From an uncultured Pseudomonadales bacterium (GTDB lineage: Bacteria > Pseudomonadota > Gammaproteobacteria > Pseudomonadales > Pseudohongiellaceae): a DNA stretch of 64,000 nucleotides. This document shows, one piece after another, positions 16,148 through 25,650 of the stretch. The translations under genes were made by a program, and so were the position numbers. Under the pieces are notes generated by a model, which made no database searches, was not told where the DNA came from, and saw only the letters and a program-made list of their open reading frames with translations. Each line of letters starts with the position of its first letter. Position 1 is the stretch's first letter. The stretch spans positions 552,319 through 616,318 of the forward strand of contig CALSUH010000005.1 of the NCBI GenBank assembly GCA_943789485.1, written 5' to 3'.

Positions 16148-17974
16148 CTAAACTTTCGCGATCGGTGTAGAGCGGGAGAAGTCGTGATTTTTTAGTGGCA
16201 GTTCCCTGACTCTCTGGCCCGTCAGAATATACAGACCATTGCTTACTGCCGCGGCGAGTGGAGGTGTTGAAGGTTCGCCTAACCCGCCCAACGCCTCTCC
16301 AGATTCGACGATATGCACATCAATCTTTGGCGCATCGTTCATGCGTACCATCTCGTAGTCAGGGAAGTTGTTTTGCGCAACGCGACCATTTTCGATAGTG
16401 ATCTCACCATACAGCGCAGCGGTTAGGCCGTAGATAATGCCGCTCTCGACCTGTGCCTCGACCGTATCTGGATTTACTGCCCAGCCGCAATCTATCGCGC
16501 AGGTGACCTTGTGCACCACAGGTCGGTTATTTGCATCTAAGGACACTTCAGCTACTTCGGCAACGATGCTGCCGAAGCTTTCCTGTACAGCAATGCCTAG
16601 GGCATGACCCTGAGGCAAGTTCTGACCGTAGCCCGCCGCTTCAGCTGCAACCTCGAGCACCTTACGGTGACGAGGATGTGCGCTAAGCATTTCCATGCGG
16701 AACTGATAAGGATTCTTACCGGAGCGATGTGCTATCTCGTCGACAAAAGACTCGGTGAAGAATGTCTGCTGTGAATGATCGACACTGCGCCATGCAGCAA
16801 TAGGCACGTGCGTATCGCCATCAACAACGCGAATAGACTGATTTGGAATTGCATAAGGGATATGTGAGGCGCCGGGCGTCTGTATTGGGCCGGTGAAACG
16901 GTTGTGCCAGGCTTGCACCATGCCATTCGCATCGAAGGCGGCTTTGAAATTACTTGCGACCGCGGGCCGATAGTAGTCTTGCTGCATATCGTCTTCGCGA
17001 CTCATAACAGTCTTCACCGGAACATCGAACTCCTTGGCGATTAGTGTTGCGTGATCGATAACATTCCAGTTAAAAGGTAGTCTTCTGCCGAAGCCGCCAC
17101 CTAGATAACTATGATGGAAAATTGCGTCGTCTTCGGCAACGCCTGCGATCGATGCGACCCGGCCTTTAATGCTTAGTGCATCTTGCGTGCTGGTCCAGAC
17201 TTCCGCGATGCCGTCATGAATATGCACGGTACAGTTCATCGGCTCCATGGCTGCGTGTGCGAGATAGGGGACTGTGTAATTTCCTTCGATAACATCGGCT
17301 GCGCCGTCCATCGCGGCTTCCGCATCGCCGACTTCCAAGACTTTGTTGTTTTTGTCCTCGCTAAGACTGCGTTCAAAGCCAGCAAACAGGTCGGCGCTGG
17401 ACGTTGTGTCCGCATCCGAAGATTCAAACTCTGATTTGACAAGCTTCAGTGCTTCTTTTGCACGCCAGTAGCTGTTAGCTACAACCGCTACAGAATCTTC
17501 TAATTCGATGATGCGTTTCACACCACGCCGACTAAGTACGTCGCCGGCATCCACCGCGACTAGCTTCGTTCCGAATACGGGTGCAAGACGGATTGCTGCG
17601 TAAAGCATATCGTCGCTGTGTGCGTCGATACCGTATACGGCGGTACCGCTAACCTTAGCGGGGATATCTACGCGCGATATAGCTTTGCCCATAATAGTAA
17701 ACTGCGAAGGATCCTTCAGAGTTACCTTTTCAGGTGGCTCAAGCTGCGCTGCATCGGCGGCGAGTTCACCATAGCTGAGTGAACGGCCACTGGCATTGTG
17801 CTGGACATGGGTCAGCTTTGTGCTGCATTCATCTGCTGCTACGCCCCAACGAGTTGCGGCACATTCCACCAGCATCTGTCGTGCTGCTGCGCCGGCTGTT
17901 CGCATCGAAGATTCACCGGTAAAACGCACCGAGGAACTGCCGCCGGTAGTTTGCAGATTCGATAACTTCAGCAA
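16148..17974 (-). CDS. molybdopterin-binding (large) subunit of an isoquinoline 1-oxidoreductase-type enzyme, C-terminal part after a frameshift
   Basis: About 608 residues covering most of an IorB/xanthine-dehydrogenase-family Mo subunit. The segments VSGTAVYGIDAH, HAAMEPMNCTVH, SYLGGGFGRRL and LGGLGEPSTPPLAAAVSNG (with the conserved Glu near the molybdenum) are intact. The frame as given begins at a TTG with no ribosome site, and its first residues SNLQTTGGSSSVRFTGE belong to the middle of the family. The N-terminal 130 or so residues are in another frame at 17913-18365. A TGA just upstream in this frame means the shift lies at about 17950-17978. One extra base there would explain it. The enzyme would hydroxylate N-heterocycles or aldehydes in the periplasm. 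Confidence 0.8.
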   Translation of the reverse strand: MLKLSNLQTTGGSSSVRFTGESSMRTAGAAARQMLVECAATRWGVAADECSTKLTHVQHNASGRSLSYGELAADAAQLEPPEKVTLKDPSQFTIMGKAISRVDIPAKVSGTAVYGIDAHSDDMLYAAIRLAPVFGTKLVAVDAGDVLSRRGVKRIIELEDSVAVVANSYWRAKEALKLVKSEFESSDADTTSSADLFAGFERSLSEDKNNKVLEVGDAEAAMDGAADVIEGNYTVPYLAHAAMEPMNCTVHIHDGIAEVWTSTQDALSIKGRVASIAGVAEDDAIFHHSYLGGGFGRRLPFNWNVIDHATLIAKEFDVPVKTVMSREDDMQQDYYRPAVASNFKAAFDANGMVQAWHNRFTGPIQTPGASHIPYAIPNQSIRVVDGDTHVPIAAWRSVDHSQQTFFTESFVDEIAHRSGKNPYQFRMEMLSAHPRHRKVLEVAAEAAGYGQNLPQGHALGIAVQESFGSIVAEVAEVSLDANNRPVVHKVTCAIDCGWAVNPDTVEAQVESGIIYGLTAALYGEITIENGRVAQNNFPDYEMVRMNDAPKIDVHIVESGEALGGLGEPSTPPLAAAVSNGLYILTGQRVRELPLKNHDFSRSTPIAKV

Positions 17975-18365
17975 CGGTCACCGCGCTGGCATTGATGATG
18001 CCAGTGAGGAAGCTTGGTGCACCGAATTCACCGGCAAACCCTTTAACCAATTCGCCGTTGGCGAACATGTCGATAGCGGGCGCTTGTTCGACGGTGATGT
18101 CTTCCCAAGCTGCATCCAGTTCGTCCGCCGCCATCATCGGCAGTGAGGTATGCACGCCCTGACCCATCTCTGAGTGTGGGACATAGACAGTGACTTTGTT
18201 GTTGGGTTCGATCTTAATGAAGGAGGTAACGTAGCGTTCTTCTCCTTTCGCTAGCTCCGCGTTTGCTCTGCGATGTTTGCTTGGCTTCAGTGCCGAGTAG
18301 CCAATCAGTACACCGCCACCGACGACTGCTGTACTAAGTAGGAAACGTCTTCTGCTAATTTTCAT
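17913..18365 (-). CDS. molybdopterin-binding subunit, N-terminal part before the frameshift
   Basis: Begins MKISRRRFLLSTAVVGGG, a twin-arginine export signal (SRRRFLL) as expected for this periplasmic molybdoenzyme class. FIKIEPNNKVTVYVPHSEMGQGVHTSLPMM is the conserved N-terminal domain. Up to about ASAVTVAE the sequence is family-like; after that (from roughly 17966 on) it becomes unrelated and stops at 17913, while the correct continuation is in the next frame. It follows the iron-sulphur gene with an AAGGAG site overlapping that gene's stop. The two pieces are one gene, either disrupted or affected by a one-base sequence error. Confidence 0.75.
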   Translation of the reverse strand: MKISRRRFLLSTAVVGGGVLIGYSALKPSKHRRANAELAKGEERYVTSFIKIEPNNKVTVYVPHSEMGQGVHTSLPMMAADELDAAWEDITVEQAPAIDMFANGELVKGFAGEFGAPSFLTGIINASAVTVAEVIESANYRRQFLGAFYR

Positions 18366-18377
18366 ATTCAGTACTCC

Positions 18378-18851
18378 TTAAGCTATAGCCAGTGACCGAA
18401 TTGCCTTGCGCACTCGCGGATAAGAACCGCAGCGACAGACGTTGGTGATGCTGCTGTCGATATCAGCATCGCTAGGGTTTGGGTTCGTGGCGAGTAATGA
18501 AGATACGGCCATGATCATCCCAGACTGACAATAGCCGCACTGCGGCACCTGGTAGTCGATCCATGCTTGCTGCACAGCACTTAGATCGGGCGCGGATGGG
18601 TTCGCACCCGCGGCAACTATCGCTAGCCCTTCGATTGTAGTGATATCTTGCCCTTGGACTGCGCTCACCGGCGTCACGCAGCTTCTAACCGCGCTACCAT
18701 TCACGTGCACGGTGCAGGCGCCACAGGAGGCGATACCGCAGCCAAATTTTGTTCCTGTCATACCGAGTTCGTCGCGCAGAGCCCAAAGTAGAGGCATCTC
18801 TGGCTCTATATCCAGATTCTGTTCTACACCGTTAACTTTAAAAGTCGCCAT
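18378..18851 (-). CDS. 2Fe-2S subunit of the isoquinoline 1-oxidoreductase-type enzyme
   Basis: About 157 residues with both 2Fe-2S clusters of this family: the plant-ferredoxin type [12 protein letters not shown] with a later single Cys (VRSC), and the C-terminal cluster CGYCQSG plus [10 protein letters not shown]. It passes electrons from the Mo subunit to an acceptor. ATG 18851 is preferred because GAGGG lies eight bases upstream; the frame also has a TTG two codons earlier. The protein lacks a signal and is probably carried across the membrane with the Tat-signal large subunit. It is the first gene of the unit. No FAD subunit is nearby, typical of the Ior type, which uses cytochrome c. 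Confidence 0.9.
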   Translation of the reverse strand: MATFKVNGVEQNLDIEPEMPLLWALRDELGMTGTKFGCGIASCGACTVHVNGSAVRSCVTPVSAVQGQDITTIEGLAIVAAGANPSAPDLSAVQQAWIDYQVPQCGYCQSGMIMAVSSLLATNPNPSDADIDSSITNVCRCGSYPRVRKAIRSLAIA

Positions 18852-19024
18852 GTCCAATCCCTCAGGGAATTTACTGCCCTTTTTGTAAAAAATGTTCTCC
18901 CCCCAAGTATAACAGTGGCGCAGGGGCTTAGGTACAAATTCGCCGCTCTGGTTCGGGGAGCTTGAGGGCTATTTGGGGTATAGTGAGAGCCATAAAAACT
19001 AGCAATGCAGATACACAGCCGTCC

Positions 19025-20230
19025 ATGGCCATAAATCCTACGTTCCCAACAGAGGCAAGCATCGAGTTCAATTACAGCGAGCTCAAAAATGTATTCGCCG
19101 GCGCTTGTGCCCCTGCAGCTCTCGCGCGCCTTATTGAAAGACTAGGAGCGCAGCGTGTCTTGCTCGTGGCATCGACTAGTCTGAGTCAGGCTACCGATGA
19201 GTTCGCTGAACTGCAGAGCGCGCTAGGCAGTAATTTTGCAGGTCTGCTTCACGGCATCGGGCCGCACACGCCGCGCCCGGATGTAATGCGCACCTTAGAG
19301 GCAGCGCGCGATGCGGATGCTGATTTACTCGTTTCATTGGGCGGAGGCTCCATTATAGATGCCTGCAAGGTCGTTCAACTCGCTATCGACCAGGGTGTTG
19401 AATCTCAGGCACAGCTTCTTGAATATGCTCACTATGGAGATGGCACGCATGGTTCGAAGTATGCAAATTTTAGTCTCTTCAAGGGTGATTCGAAAATCCG
19501 TCAGGTCGCTATCCCGACAACACTTTCCGGTGCCGAATTTAGCAACAACGCTAGTGTACTAAACACGGAAATATCCGCGAAGGAGGGCTATCGCGGCATC
19601 GGCCTCTGTCCACAAACCATCATTTATGACCCGCAGCTTAGCTTGCACACACCACAATGGCTGTGGCTCTCTACTGCAATTCGTTCCCTCGATCATGCCG
19701 TCGAAGGTTATTGCTCTGCCGACTCTCACGCGTTTCTCGACGGCCATTTTCTTCATGCCATGCGTCTGTTCGCAAGTTCTTTGCCCGAGTGTAAGCGTGA
19801 TCCTGCAGACTTAGCTGCAAGAAGCTTGAATCAACAAGCAGTCTGGTTGGCCTGCTGCGGACTCGGCACCGTGTCCCATGGAGCGAGTCACGGCATCGGT
19901 TATATATTAGGCAGTCTCTGTGGAGTACCTCATGGCTATACGTCTTGTGTCATGTTGCCGGCGGTACTCGCGTGGAATGCCAAGCAACAAACAAGCAGAC
20001 AGGAGGCTATTAATGATGCGCTAGGCAACAAAGAGCAGTGCGCGGCGGCTTCAGTGAAGGCGCTGGTAGCGAGTTTGGGATTGCCGACATCGCTGCGCGA
20101 TGTCAATGTCAGCATGGATCAGTTGCCGAGCATTGCACACAGGGCGGCTAAACATCCGGTGGTAAGAAACAATCCTCGAAAGGTAAAGGACGCGAATGAT
20201 GTGATGGAGATACTAGAACTTGCCTGGTGA
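19025..20230 (+). CDS. iron-containing alcohol dehydrogenase (group III)
   Basis: About 401 residues from ATG 19025. The nucleotide-binding motif LLVSLGGGSIIDACKVV is followed by AIPTTLSGAEFSNNASV, DHAVEGYCSADSH and the metal-binding GLGTVSHGASHGIGYILG...GVPHG, which supply the Asp/His ligands. The middle and C-terminal sequence looks closer to maleylacetate-reductase-like members than to AdhE. The likely reaction is NAD(P)H-linked reduction or oxidation of an alcohol/aldehyde or related keto acid; the substrate is unknown. In-frame TTG at 18962 is a weaker start. The next gene follows after 16 bp. Confidence 0.85.
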   Translation: MAINPTFPTEASIEFNYSELKNVFAGACAPAALARLIERLGAQRVLLVASTSLSQATDEFAELQSALGSNFAGLLHGIGPHTPRPDVMRTLEAARDADADLLVSLGGGSIIDACKVVQLAIDQGVESQAQLLEYAHYGDGTHGSKYANFSLFKGDSKIRQVAIPTTLSGAEFSNNASVLNTEISAKEGYRGIGLCPQTIIYDPQLSLHTPQWLWLSTAIRSLDHAVEGYCSADSHAFLDGHFLHAMRLFASSLPECKRDPADLAARSLNQQAVWLACCGLGTVSHGASHGIGYILGSLCGVPHGYTSCVMLPAVLAWNAKQQTSRQEAINDALGNKEQCAAASVKALVASLGLPTSLRDVNVSMDQLPSIAHRAAKHPVVRNNPRKVKDANDVMEILELAW

Positions 20231-20246
20231 TTATAAAAGGATTGCT

Positions 20247-21134
20247 ATGAACATTAGACAGTTTCCAATTTTCCTGTGGCGATTCGGCGCTCGACTATTT
20301 GTGTTGCTGTTTTGTCTGGCGGTGAATCCGCTTCATGCACAAGAAGAATCTGAGTACGTTCGATTTGTCCAAGGCAACACTGAGCTCGAAGGCGAGTTAC
20401 AAACTGCCGTCGTGAGTTTCGAAAATGAGGCAGGAGTACAGTTAAACCTTGTGGCGGCGGTGCATCTTGGTGAAGAAGAATATTACGCAGAGCTAAATGA
20501 CTATTTCAAGACGCAAGACGTAGTTTTATATGAACTGGTAGCTGAGCCAAATCAAGTCCCAGTAAGAGGTGGCAGAGAATCAAGCACCTCGCTGATAGGC
20601 TTCATTCAGCAGGCATTGGCGGAATTTCTGAATATTGGCTTTCAACTCGATGAGATCGACTACACTCAGTCGAATTTTCTTCATGCTGATCTGACGCCTT
20701 CGCAGCTGGATGATTTGATGGCTAGCAAGAATGAGAACTTCTTTACTGTGTTTCTGAATCTTGCCATGGCGCAGATTGCACAACAAAATGCCTCGCACGA
20801 GGAACCGCTTTCTTCGTTTACCGTGTTGTCCCTCATAAATGCAATGAACTCCGAGGATCAGGCCAGTGCTGTTAAGTTTTTGCTTGCCCAGGAGCTCGGC
20901 CGTCGCGGGGGTGTGATAGTCAGTGAGGAGTTAGAACAACAGCTCACACTACTGGGCGACCGCAACAAGGCGGCTCTTCGTGTATTGAGTGAAGCACTAC
21001 ACAATCCAGATTTTCAGCGGATCAGTCTATTCTATGGGGCTGCCCATATGCCGGGAATAGAGCGTGAAATCAGCGCCACAATGGGCTTCGCCCGCACCGG
21101 GCTGGAATGGCAGTCTGCCTGGGTGGTTCCCTAA
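20247..21134 (+). CDS. TraB/GumN-like secreted protein
   Basis: About 295 residues with a signal peptide ending near NPLHAQ. Start ATG 20247 has AAGGA seven bases upstream. The N-terminal LVAAVHLGEEEYYAELNDYF and the C-terminal LFYGAAHMPGIEREI carry the paired His-containing motifs of the TraB/PrgY/GumN superfamily, with a helical middle. Some members degrade or sequester peptides and a metal-dependent hydrolase activity has been proposed for the fold; no activity can be assigned here. It follows the alcohol dehydrogenase closely and may be co-transcribed. The 265 bp downstream contain nothing recognisable. Confidence 0.65.
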   Translation: MNIRQFPIFLWRFGARLFVLLFCLAVNPLHAQEESEYVRFVQGNTELEGELQTAVVSFENEAGVQLNLVAAVHLGEEEYYAELNDYFKTQDVVLYELVAEPNQVPVRGGRESSTSLIGFIQQALAEFLNIGFQLDEIDYTQSNFLHADLTPSQLDDLMASKNENFFTVFLNLAMAQIAQQNASHEEPLSSFTVLSLINAMNSEDQASAVKFLLAQELGRRGGVIVSEELEQQLTLLGDRNKAALRVLSEALHNPDFQRISLFYGAAHMPGIEREISATMGFARTGLEWQSAWVVP

Positions 21135-21399
21135 GAATTCCCTTAAACGATTGAAATTGCTCGCTTTACCCCGTTTAGAAGATAATCAGAGGCAGCCTAG
21201 GCTTTTTCGGTTGACTAAGTGCGTATTAACCGGACAATAGAGTCACCGTTTCGCAATCGAATCGTCCTCTCAATGACCAATGACCAGTTCTTGAGAAGAT
21301 GGGGGGAAGCGCTGCAGCGAGCAGCACCGGAAGGTAACTCCAAGCTTCCGTCGTAAAACAAATTTTGAGAGTGACATTATTTAACTAGGTGGATTTAAA

Positions 21400-21759
21400 A
21401 TGAAAAAACTATTAAGCGGATTGCTAGTCCTATCTCTTTCAGTATTAGTTGGATGTGCGGCTGGCGGCCCACCTCCTGCAGCTGGAGTTTGGGATGCCTC
21501 CATTACCTCACCATTAGGTGAGCTTCCAGTCGTTCTTACAATGAACGCAGACGGTAGCGGCGAGATGGCATCAGATGTCTTGAACGCGCCTCTTTCTGGT
21601 ATCGTCTATGCCGACAACACGGCTGCTTTTACTGCTGAGATTTCAGTACAAGGCCAGGAAATTGTTTTGGATTTCACTGGAGCTGCTGAAGGCGACACTA
21701 TGACCGGTGAATTCGGTAGTGACTTCGGTGCGATGGGCGTTACTGCTACACGTCAGTAA
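21400..21759 (+). CDS. small lipoprotein of unknown function
   Basis: A 119-residue protein with signal and lipobox LVGC (Cys19), then a Pro/Ala linker and a small beta-strand domain (GVWDASITSPLGELPVVLTM, AEISVQGQEIVLDF) resembling a half lipocalin-like barrel. Strong acidic character in the second half. It has its own terminator at 21774-21803 and seems to be a single-gene unit. Good signal and codon pattern make it likely real; the function is unknown. Confidence 0.75.
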   Translation: MKKLLSGLLVLSLSVLVGCAAGGPPPAAGVWDASITSPLGELPVVLTMNADGSGEMASDVLNAPLSGIVYADNTAAFTAEISVQGQEIVLDFTGAAEGDTMTGEFGSDFGAMGVTATRQ

Positions 21760-21773
21760 GTTTTATAGGTTTG

Positions 21774-21803
21774 AAAAAAAGGGTCGCTTAGCGACCCTTT
21801 TTT
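21774..21803. terminator. bidirectional rho-independent terminator
   Basis: Seven A, GGGTCGC TTA GCGACCC, six T: a 7-bp GC-rich stem with a three-base loop between the small lipoprotein gene and the convergent TPR gene. Confidence 0.9.
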
Positions 21804-21819
21804 ATGTGCGACGTTATCT

Positions 21820-22368
21820 TTAGATAACACTGAAGCGCAACTGCTCTTCGACAAGTTCCAAATTCTGCCTCGCGTTCGGGCTGTTAGGATGCACCTCGAT
21901 AAGATCCTCAAACGCTCTCTTTGCTTTACTCAATTCTTTTCTCTGAATGAAAACCATTCCAAGTCCGGATAAAGCCCCGAAATGTCTTGGCTCAAGTTCG
22001 AGTGTCTTCTGAATATCACTCACCGAGGCATCCAGATTTCCTAACACATAGTGCAAGGTGGCACGCTTGTTCCAACCCTCAGCATAATCAGGAAAAATGT
22101 CGGTAAGGCGATTGAAAACAACCATCGCTTCAGCGTAGCGTTGGGTATTCATTCTCTGTGTGCCAACGAGCATCAACTGTTGTACGTCTGCATTGGCATG
22201 CTGCAACCAGATCTCCCATATCTGACTCTCGGTGATCTGGATGGTGCGAGCATTTTTTGTTTCTTGGAGAGCCGCGAATAGATCGCCAAGGCGTTCATCG
22301 GTTTGATCCGCATGCAGAAAATTACTTGTCAGCGAAATAGCCAGAATAAGTAGTAGGCGTGAAATCAT
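21820..22368 (-). CDS. tetratricopeptide-repeat periplasmic protein
   Basis: 182 residues with a signal peptide (LLLILAISLTSNFLHA). Three to four TPR units cover residues 65-175 (for example YAEAMVVFNRLTDIFPDYAEGWNKRA, then NLDASVSDIQKTLELEPRHFGALSGLGMV and LSKAKRAFEDLIEVHPNSPNARQN, each cited for its fold). TPRs serve as protein-binding scaffolds. The partner cannot be told; the gene lies alone downstream of the FMN glutamate-synthase-like gene with a 91-bp gap. Confidence 0.8.
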   Translation of the reverse strand: MISRLLLILAISLTSNFLHADQTDERLGDLFAALQETKNARTIQITESQIWEIWLQHANADVQQLMLVGTQRMNTQRYAEAMVVFNRLTDIFPDYAEGWNKRATLHYVLGNLDASVSDIQKTLELEPRHFGALSGLGMVFIQRKELSKAKRAFEDLIEVHPNSPNARQNLELVEEQLRFSVI

Positions 22369-22459
22369 GAGCTGCCCTCATCAATCAGTCACAATTCAAT
22401 TACAGGGGAATCGTGAATAGGAAATTTATGCCAGTATAGCCCTCAGTCCAAGCCGTTGG

Positions 22460-24175
22460 CTAGAAATGGTCTGCCGATGCGTTGTGCCAATCGTCGCGAT
22501 AGCTATTGGGGATATTGTCAGTATGCAACTGCTTCTCGACTAAGGCTTCGTATATCTCATCGAAGTTTTTCGCTCTGCCCTCAAAACGACTGAAGAGATC
22601 CGAAGGGGAGAGATTATCTGGATTGCTGAACCCCATCGCTCCGCAAAGTTCCTTGAAGGCATGCACGGTTGCCTGATGAAAATTCTTAACTCGTATCGAC
22701 TTCTCATTTACGTCGATAGCTTTGGCTCGGGATGAATTTTGCGTCGCGATTCCCGTGGGACAGTTGTTGGTATTGCAGGCCTTTGCCTGCACACAGCCCA
22801 GAGCCATCATCATAGAACGTGCGGCATTTACCGTATCGGCACCGACGATAATCTTCTCAAGCATATCGAAGCCGGTAGCGGTCTGGCCCGCACTAATGAG
22901 CCGAATTTGGTCGCGCAGCCCCGCGCCAATAAGTACCTGGTTGATGTAATAAGTCGCCTCGATGCAGGGTGTGCCGAGGCGATTAGAAAATTCTACGGGG
23001 GCGGCGCCGGTGCCGCCCTCGGCGCCGTCTATCGTAATGAAATCGGGTAGAACTTTTGTCTCCAGCATCGCCTTCACGATTGCCATGAATTCCACCTTCT
23101 TACCTAAGCAGAGCTTGAAACCAACTGGCTTGCCGCCGCTAAGCTTGCGCAGGCGTTGCACAAACTCCAGTAGCCCCTTGGGGGTCTCAAACTCAGGATG
23201 GGTGGGGGGTGAGTTGACCGTCTTGCCAACTTCCACCAATCTTATCTCGGCGATCTCTTGTGTCACTTTTGCGCCTGGAAGAACGCCACCATGAGACGGC
23301 TTCGCACCTTGCGATAACTTAATTTCGATCATCTTTACAACATCGTTGCCGGCGCGCTTTGCGAATGCCTCATCGTTGAACGAGCCATCCTTATTGCGGC
23401 AACCAAAATACGCTGTACCTATCTGCCAGATAATATCTCCACCGTGTGCCAGATGATATTTGCTCATGCCACCTTCACCGGTGTTGTGGCAAAATTTCCC
23501 CAACGCTGCCCCTTTATTGAGTGCAGCTATGGCATTGGAGCTGAGTGCGCCAAAACTCATGGCGGAAATATTGAGTCGCGATGCACTATAGGGTTTTTGA
23601 CAATCCGTTCCGCCGAAATCGACTCGCATATTTTCTTCGGCTACTTCCTTAACCACCATCGAATGAGTCAGGCTACGGTAGCCTTCGGCGGCAATCTCCT
23701 GCTCCGTGCCAAAGGGCAGCGTATCGCTGGTGCTTTTCGCGCGGCGATAGATTAAGTTTCTGCGTTCGCGTGAAAACGGCTTCTCTTCAACATTGTTCGC
23801 GATGAAATACTGCTGAATCTCAGGGCGTATGTACTCCAGCGCATAACGGATGTTTGCCAATACAGGGTAGTTACGTCGCAGGTTGCTGATGCAGAACAAT
23901 AGCTCGTAGCCACCAATCAGCGCCCAAGCAAGACAGGCTAGAAACACGGTCAGGGCAAGGGGTGCATCGGTCAGATGGTCGAGAGCGAGAGAACCTCCGC
24001 TGCTAGAGAGCACCCAGCCCGCGCTAAGAGGGAGAAGGAGTAGAGTGATTAACCAGTACAGCTTAACTACAGGAGTCATGCGCGAACCTCGAAAGAATGA
24101 TGGCTTGTCCCTGCTCGCGAGATTATTGGCTGTAGGTGATTCGGGGCTTTTATTTGCAGTCTCGAATTCAGTCAT
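22460..24175 (-). CDS. FMN-binding glutamate synthase-family protein (membrane-anchored)
   Basis: 571 residues. Two hydrophobic helices at about 33-60 and 75-100 precede a domain like the synthase half of GltB. Visible are the FMN/phosphate region LPDFITIDGAEGGTGAAP, the cluster-binding MALGCVQAKACNTNNCPTGIATQ, and SAMSFGALSSNAIAALN. It lacks the glutamine-amidase and central domains of full glutamate synthase, so it belongs to the GltB2-like group whose reaction is unproven in most bacteria. It is 18 bp downstream of the DUF481 gene on the same strand, suggesting one transcript. Confidence 0.88.
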   Translation of the reverse strand: MTEFETANKSPESPTANNLASRDKPSFFRGSRMTPVVKLYWLITLLLLPLSAGWVLSSSGGSLALDHLTDAPLALTVFLACLAWALIGGYELLFCISNLRRNYPVLANIRYALEYIRPEIQQYFIANNVEEKPFSRERRNLIYRRAKSTSDTLPFGTEQEIAAEGYRSLTHSMVVKEVAEENMRVDFGGTDCQKPYSASRLNISAMSFGALSSNAIAALNKGAALGKFCHNTGEGGMSKYHLAHGGDIIWQIGTAYFGCRNKDGSFNDEAFAKRAGNDVVKMIEIKLSQGAKPSHGGVLPGAKVTQEIAEIRLVEVGKTVNSPPTHPEFETPKGLLEFVQRLRKLSGGKPVGFKLCLGKKVEFMAIVKAMLETKVLPDFITIDGAEGGTGAAPVEFSNRLGTPCIEATYYINQVLIGAGLRDQIRLISAGQTATGFDMLEKIIVGADTVNAARSMMMALGCVQAKACNTNNCPTGIATQNSSRAKAIDVNEKSIRVKNFHQATVHAFKELCGAMGFSNPDNLSPSDLFSRFEGRAKNFDEIYEALVEKQLHTDNIPNSYRDDWHNASADHF

Positions 24176-24193
24176 ATCAAAGGAAGCATAGCC

Positions 24194-24910
24194 CTAAAAG
24201 TTTAGCAGCAGAGTGATAGCGGTTTCAGTGTCTGTTTTCTTTCGGCTAATAGGAACCACTGTTTGATGTTTTACTTTCACCGCGAATTTAAGAGAGAGGT
24301 TCTCGAGGATGTCTGTTTGGATACCAGTCTCGAAGCGATAGATACTGCTGTCGCTACCTGTTTCGATGCTGAAGTCTTGGATAAAATCAGCCGATTCGGA
24401 CACATTCCAATTATAGTTGGCGGCTAGACGCGCGATGGCCACGCTTTCCGTGTTCAGCTTAGTTTCTGATCGACGTACACCGAAACCAGCGGTCAGTCCC
24501 AGAGCCATATTTCCTCTGTTCTGCAGTATGTTTCGACCATAATTGACGGTGATATCTGCCTGGCTATCGAAACCGCTAAATTTATCATTTTCATAACCGA
24601 TGCGGCCCTGTATATAACTATCTGGATTGGTCGTGTAGTTGGCGCTGCCGGTGTGATAGAGGCGTTGCGCATTCGATATGCCATCTTGGGAGGAGCGAAA
24701 GCCATCACTCGTGAATTGAAAGTCCCAGTCCTCAGCTTGATTCCAATCAACAGTGACCTTATATTTTACGTTCTCGTTTTTCGTGTTACCGGAAGTAAAA
24801 ATAGCGCCCAATTCCAGTTGCGTCGCAATGCTAGATTCTTCCTGACCGGAAGCGCCAAGACTGAAAATGGCAAGCAGGTTGCATAGGCTGTATGCAAAGA
24901 TATTTTTCAT
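24194..24910 (-). CDS. DUF481 (YdiY-like) outer-membrane beta-barrel protein
   Basis: 238 residues with a signal peptide ending near SLGASGQ. The mature protein is a run of amphipathic beta strands (QLELGAIFTSGNTKNENVKYK, SANYTTNPDSYIQGRIGYEND) and ends in a Phe (LLLNF), the usual signal for outer-membrane insertion. The segment with GNTKNEN is typical of DUF481. The family is linked to salt and acid response in some species. It is the first gene of a unit with the FMN enzyme downstream. Confidence 0.85.
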   Translation of the reverse strand: MKNIFAYSLCNLLAIFSLGASGQEESSIATQLELGAIFTSGNTKNENVKYKVTVDWNQAEDWDFQFTSDGFRSSQDGISNAQRLYHTGSANYTTNPDSYIQGRIGYENDKFSGFDSQADITVNYGRNILQNRGNMALGLTAGFGVRRSETKLNTESVAIARLAANYNWNVSESADFIQDFSIETGSDSSIYRFETGIQTDILENLSLKFAVKVKHQTVVPISRKKTDTETAITLLLNF

Positions 24911-25146
24911 TTTGACTATCCCTAAGTAGTGAAGGCGCAGGATTTTACATATTGCTATTACAAATAGCTATTTGCCGGCTCATATAGTTGAACGAAAGCG
25001 GGTAAAACCAGACGGAAACGCGAGTTCCCTAGCACCCAACTTTGCTGGAGTTGGCTGTCTATATGGGGTATAAGGCTGCAGTATGTTGGGCCTTACGGCT
25101 TTTCCCCATTTATTTCTAGCCTAGATTTCAGTGTCAGAATCTATCG

Positions 25147-25650
25147 ATGAAAACTCTCTATCTTCTGCGTCATGCGAAATCCAGCTGGGACAATCCTGAT
25201 CTGAAAGACTTCGAGCGGCCGCTGGCTGATCGTGGTATTAATGACTTGCCGGTGATGGCTGAGCGCTTCAAGGCGAAAAATGGACGTGTGGGCTGCATTA
25301 TCTGTAGCCCAGCCGTGCGAACCAAAACAACCGCGAAGATGTTTGCCAAACAGATTGGCTTTCCCAGTGATGAGGTCGGCAGTAATCCAGAGCTATACTT
25401 CGCCGGGTCCAATATGTTGCTTAAAGCCGCTAGTCTGTTAGATGATGAATGTGATGCTGTGATGCTGGTGGGGCACAATCCAGCTATTACGGACTTCGTG
25501 AATGAGATGGCGAACGGCAATATTGACAATATTCCTACCTGCGGTTTAGTGCAGCTGAGTCTGCCGATCGGCGCCTGGTCAGAAATAGAATTTTCCAGCG
25601 CCGAACTTGTCGATTTCGACTACCCCAAAAAAATAGCGAGAGAGCAATGA
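25147..25650 (+). CDS. sixA: SixA-like histidine phosphatase
   Basis: 167 residues of the phosphoglycerate-mutase-like superfamily. The catalytic motif LYLLRHAKSSWD (LRHA, His8) starts the protein; SPAVRTKTTA and LVGHNPAITDFVNEM give the other active-site Arg and His. SixA removes phosphate from phospho-histidine, for example on ArcB or the nitrogen PTS. Its stop overlaps the start of the cytochrome gene (ATGA), so the two are coupled. The protein has no signal and is cytoplasmic. Confidence 0.9.
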   Translation: MKTLYLLRHAKSSWDNPDLKDFERPLADRGINDLPVMAERFKAKNGRVGCIICSPAVRTKTTAKMFAKQIGFPSDEVGSNPELYFAGSNMLLKAASLLDDECDAVMLVGHNPAITDFVNEMANGNIDNIPTCGLVQLSLPIGAWSEIEFSSAELVDFDYPKKIAREQ

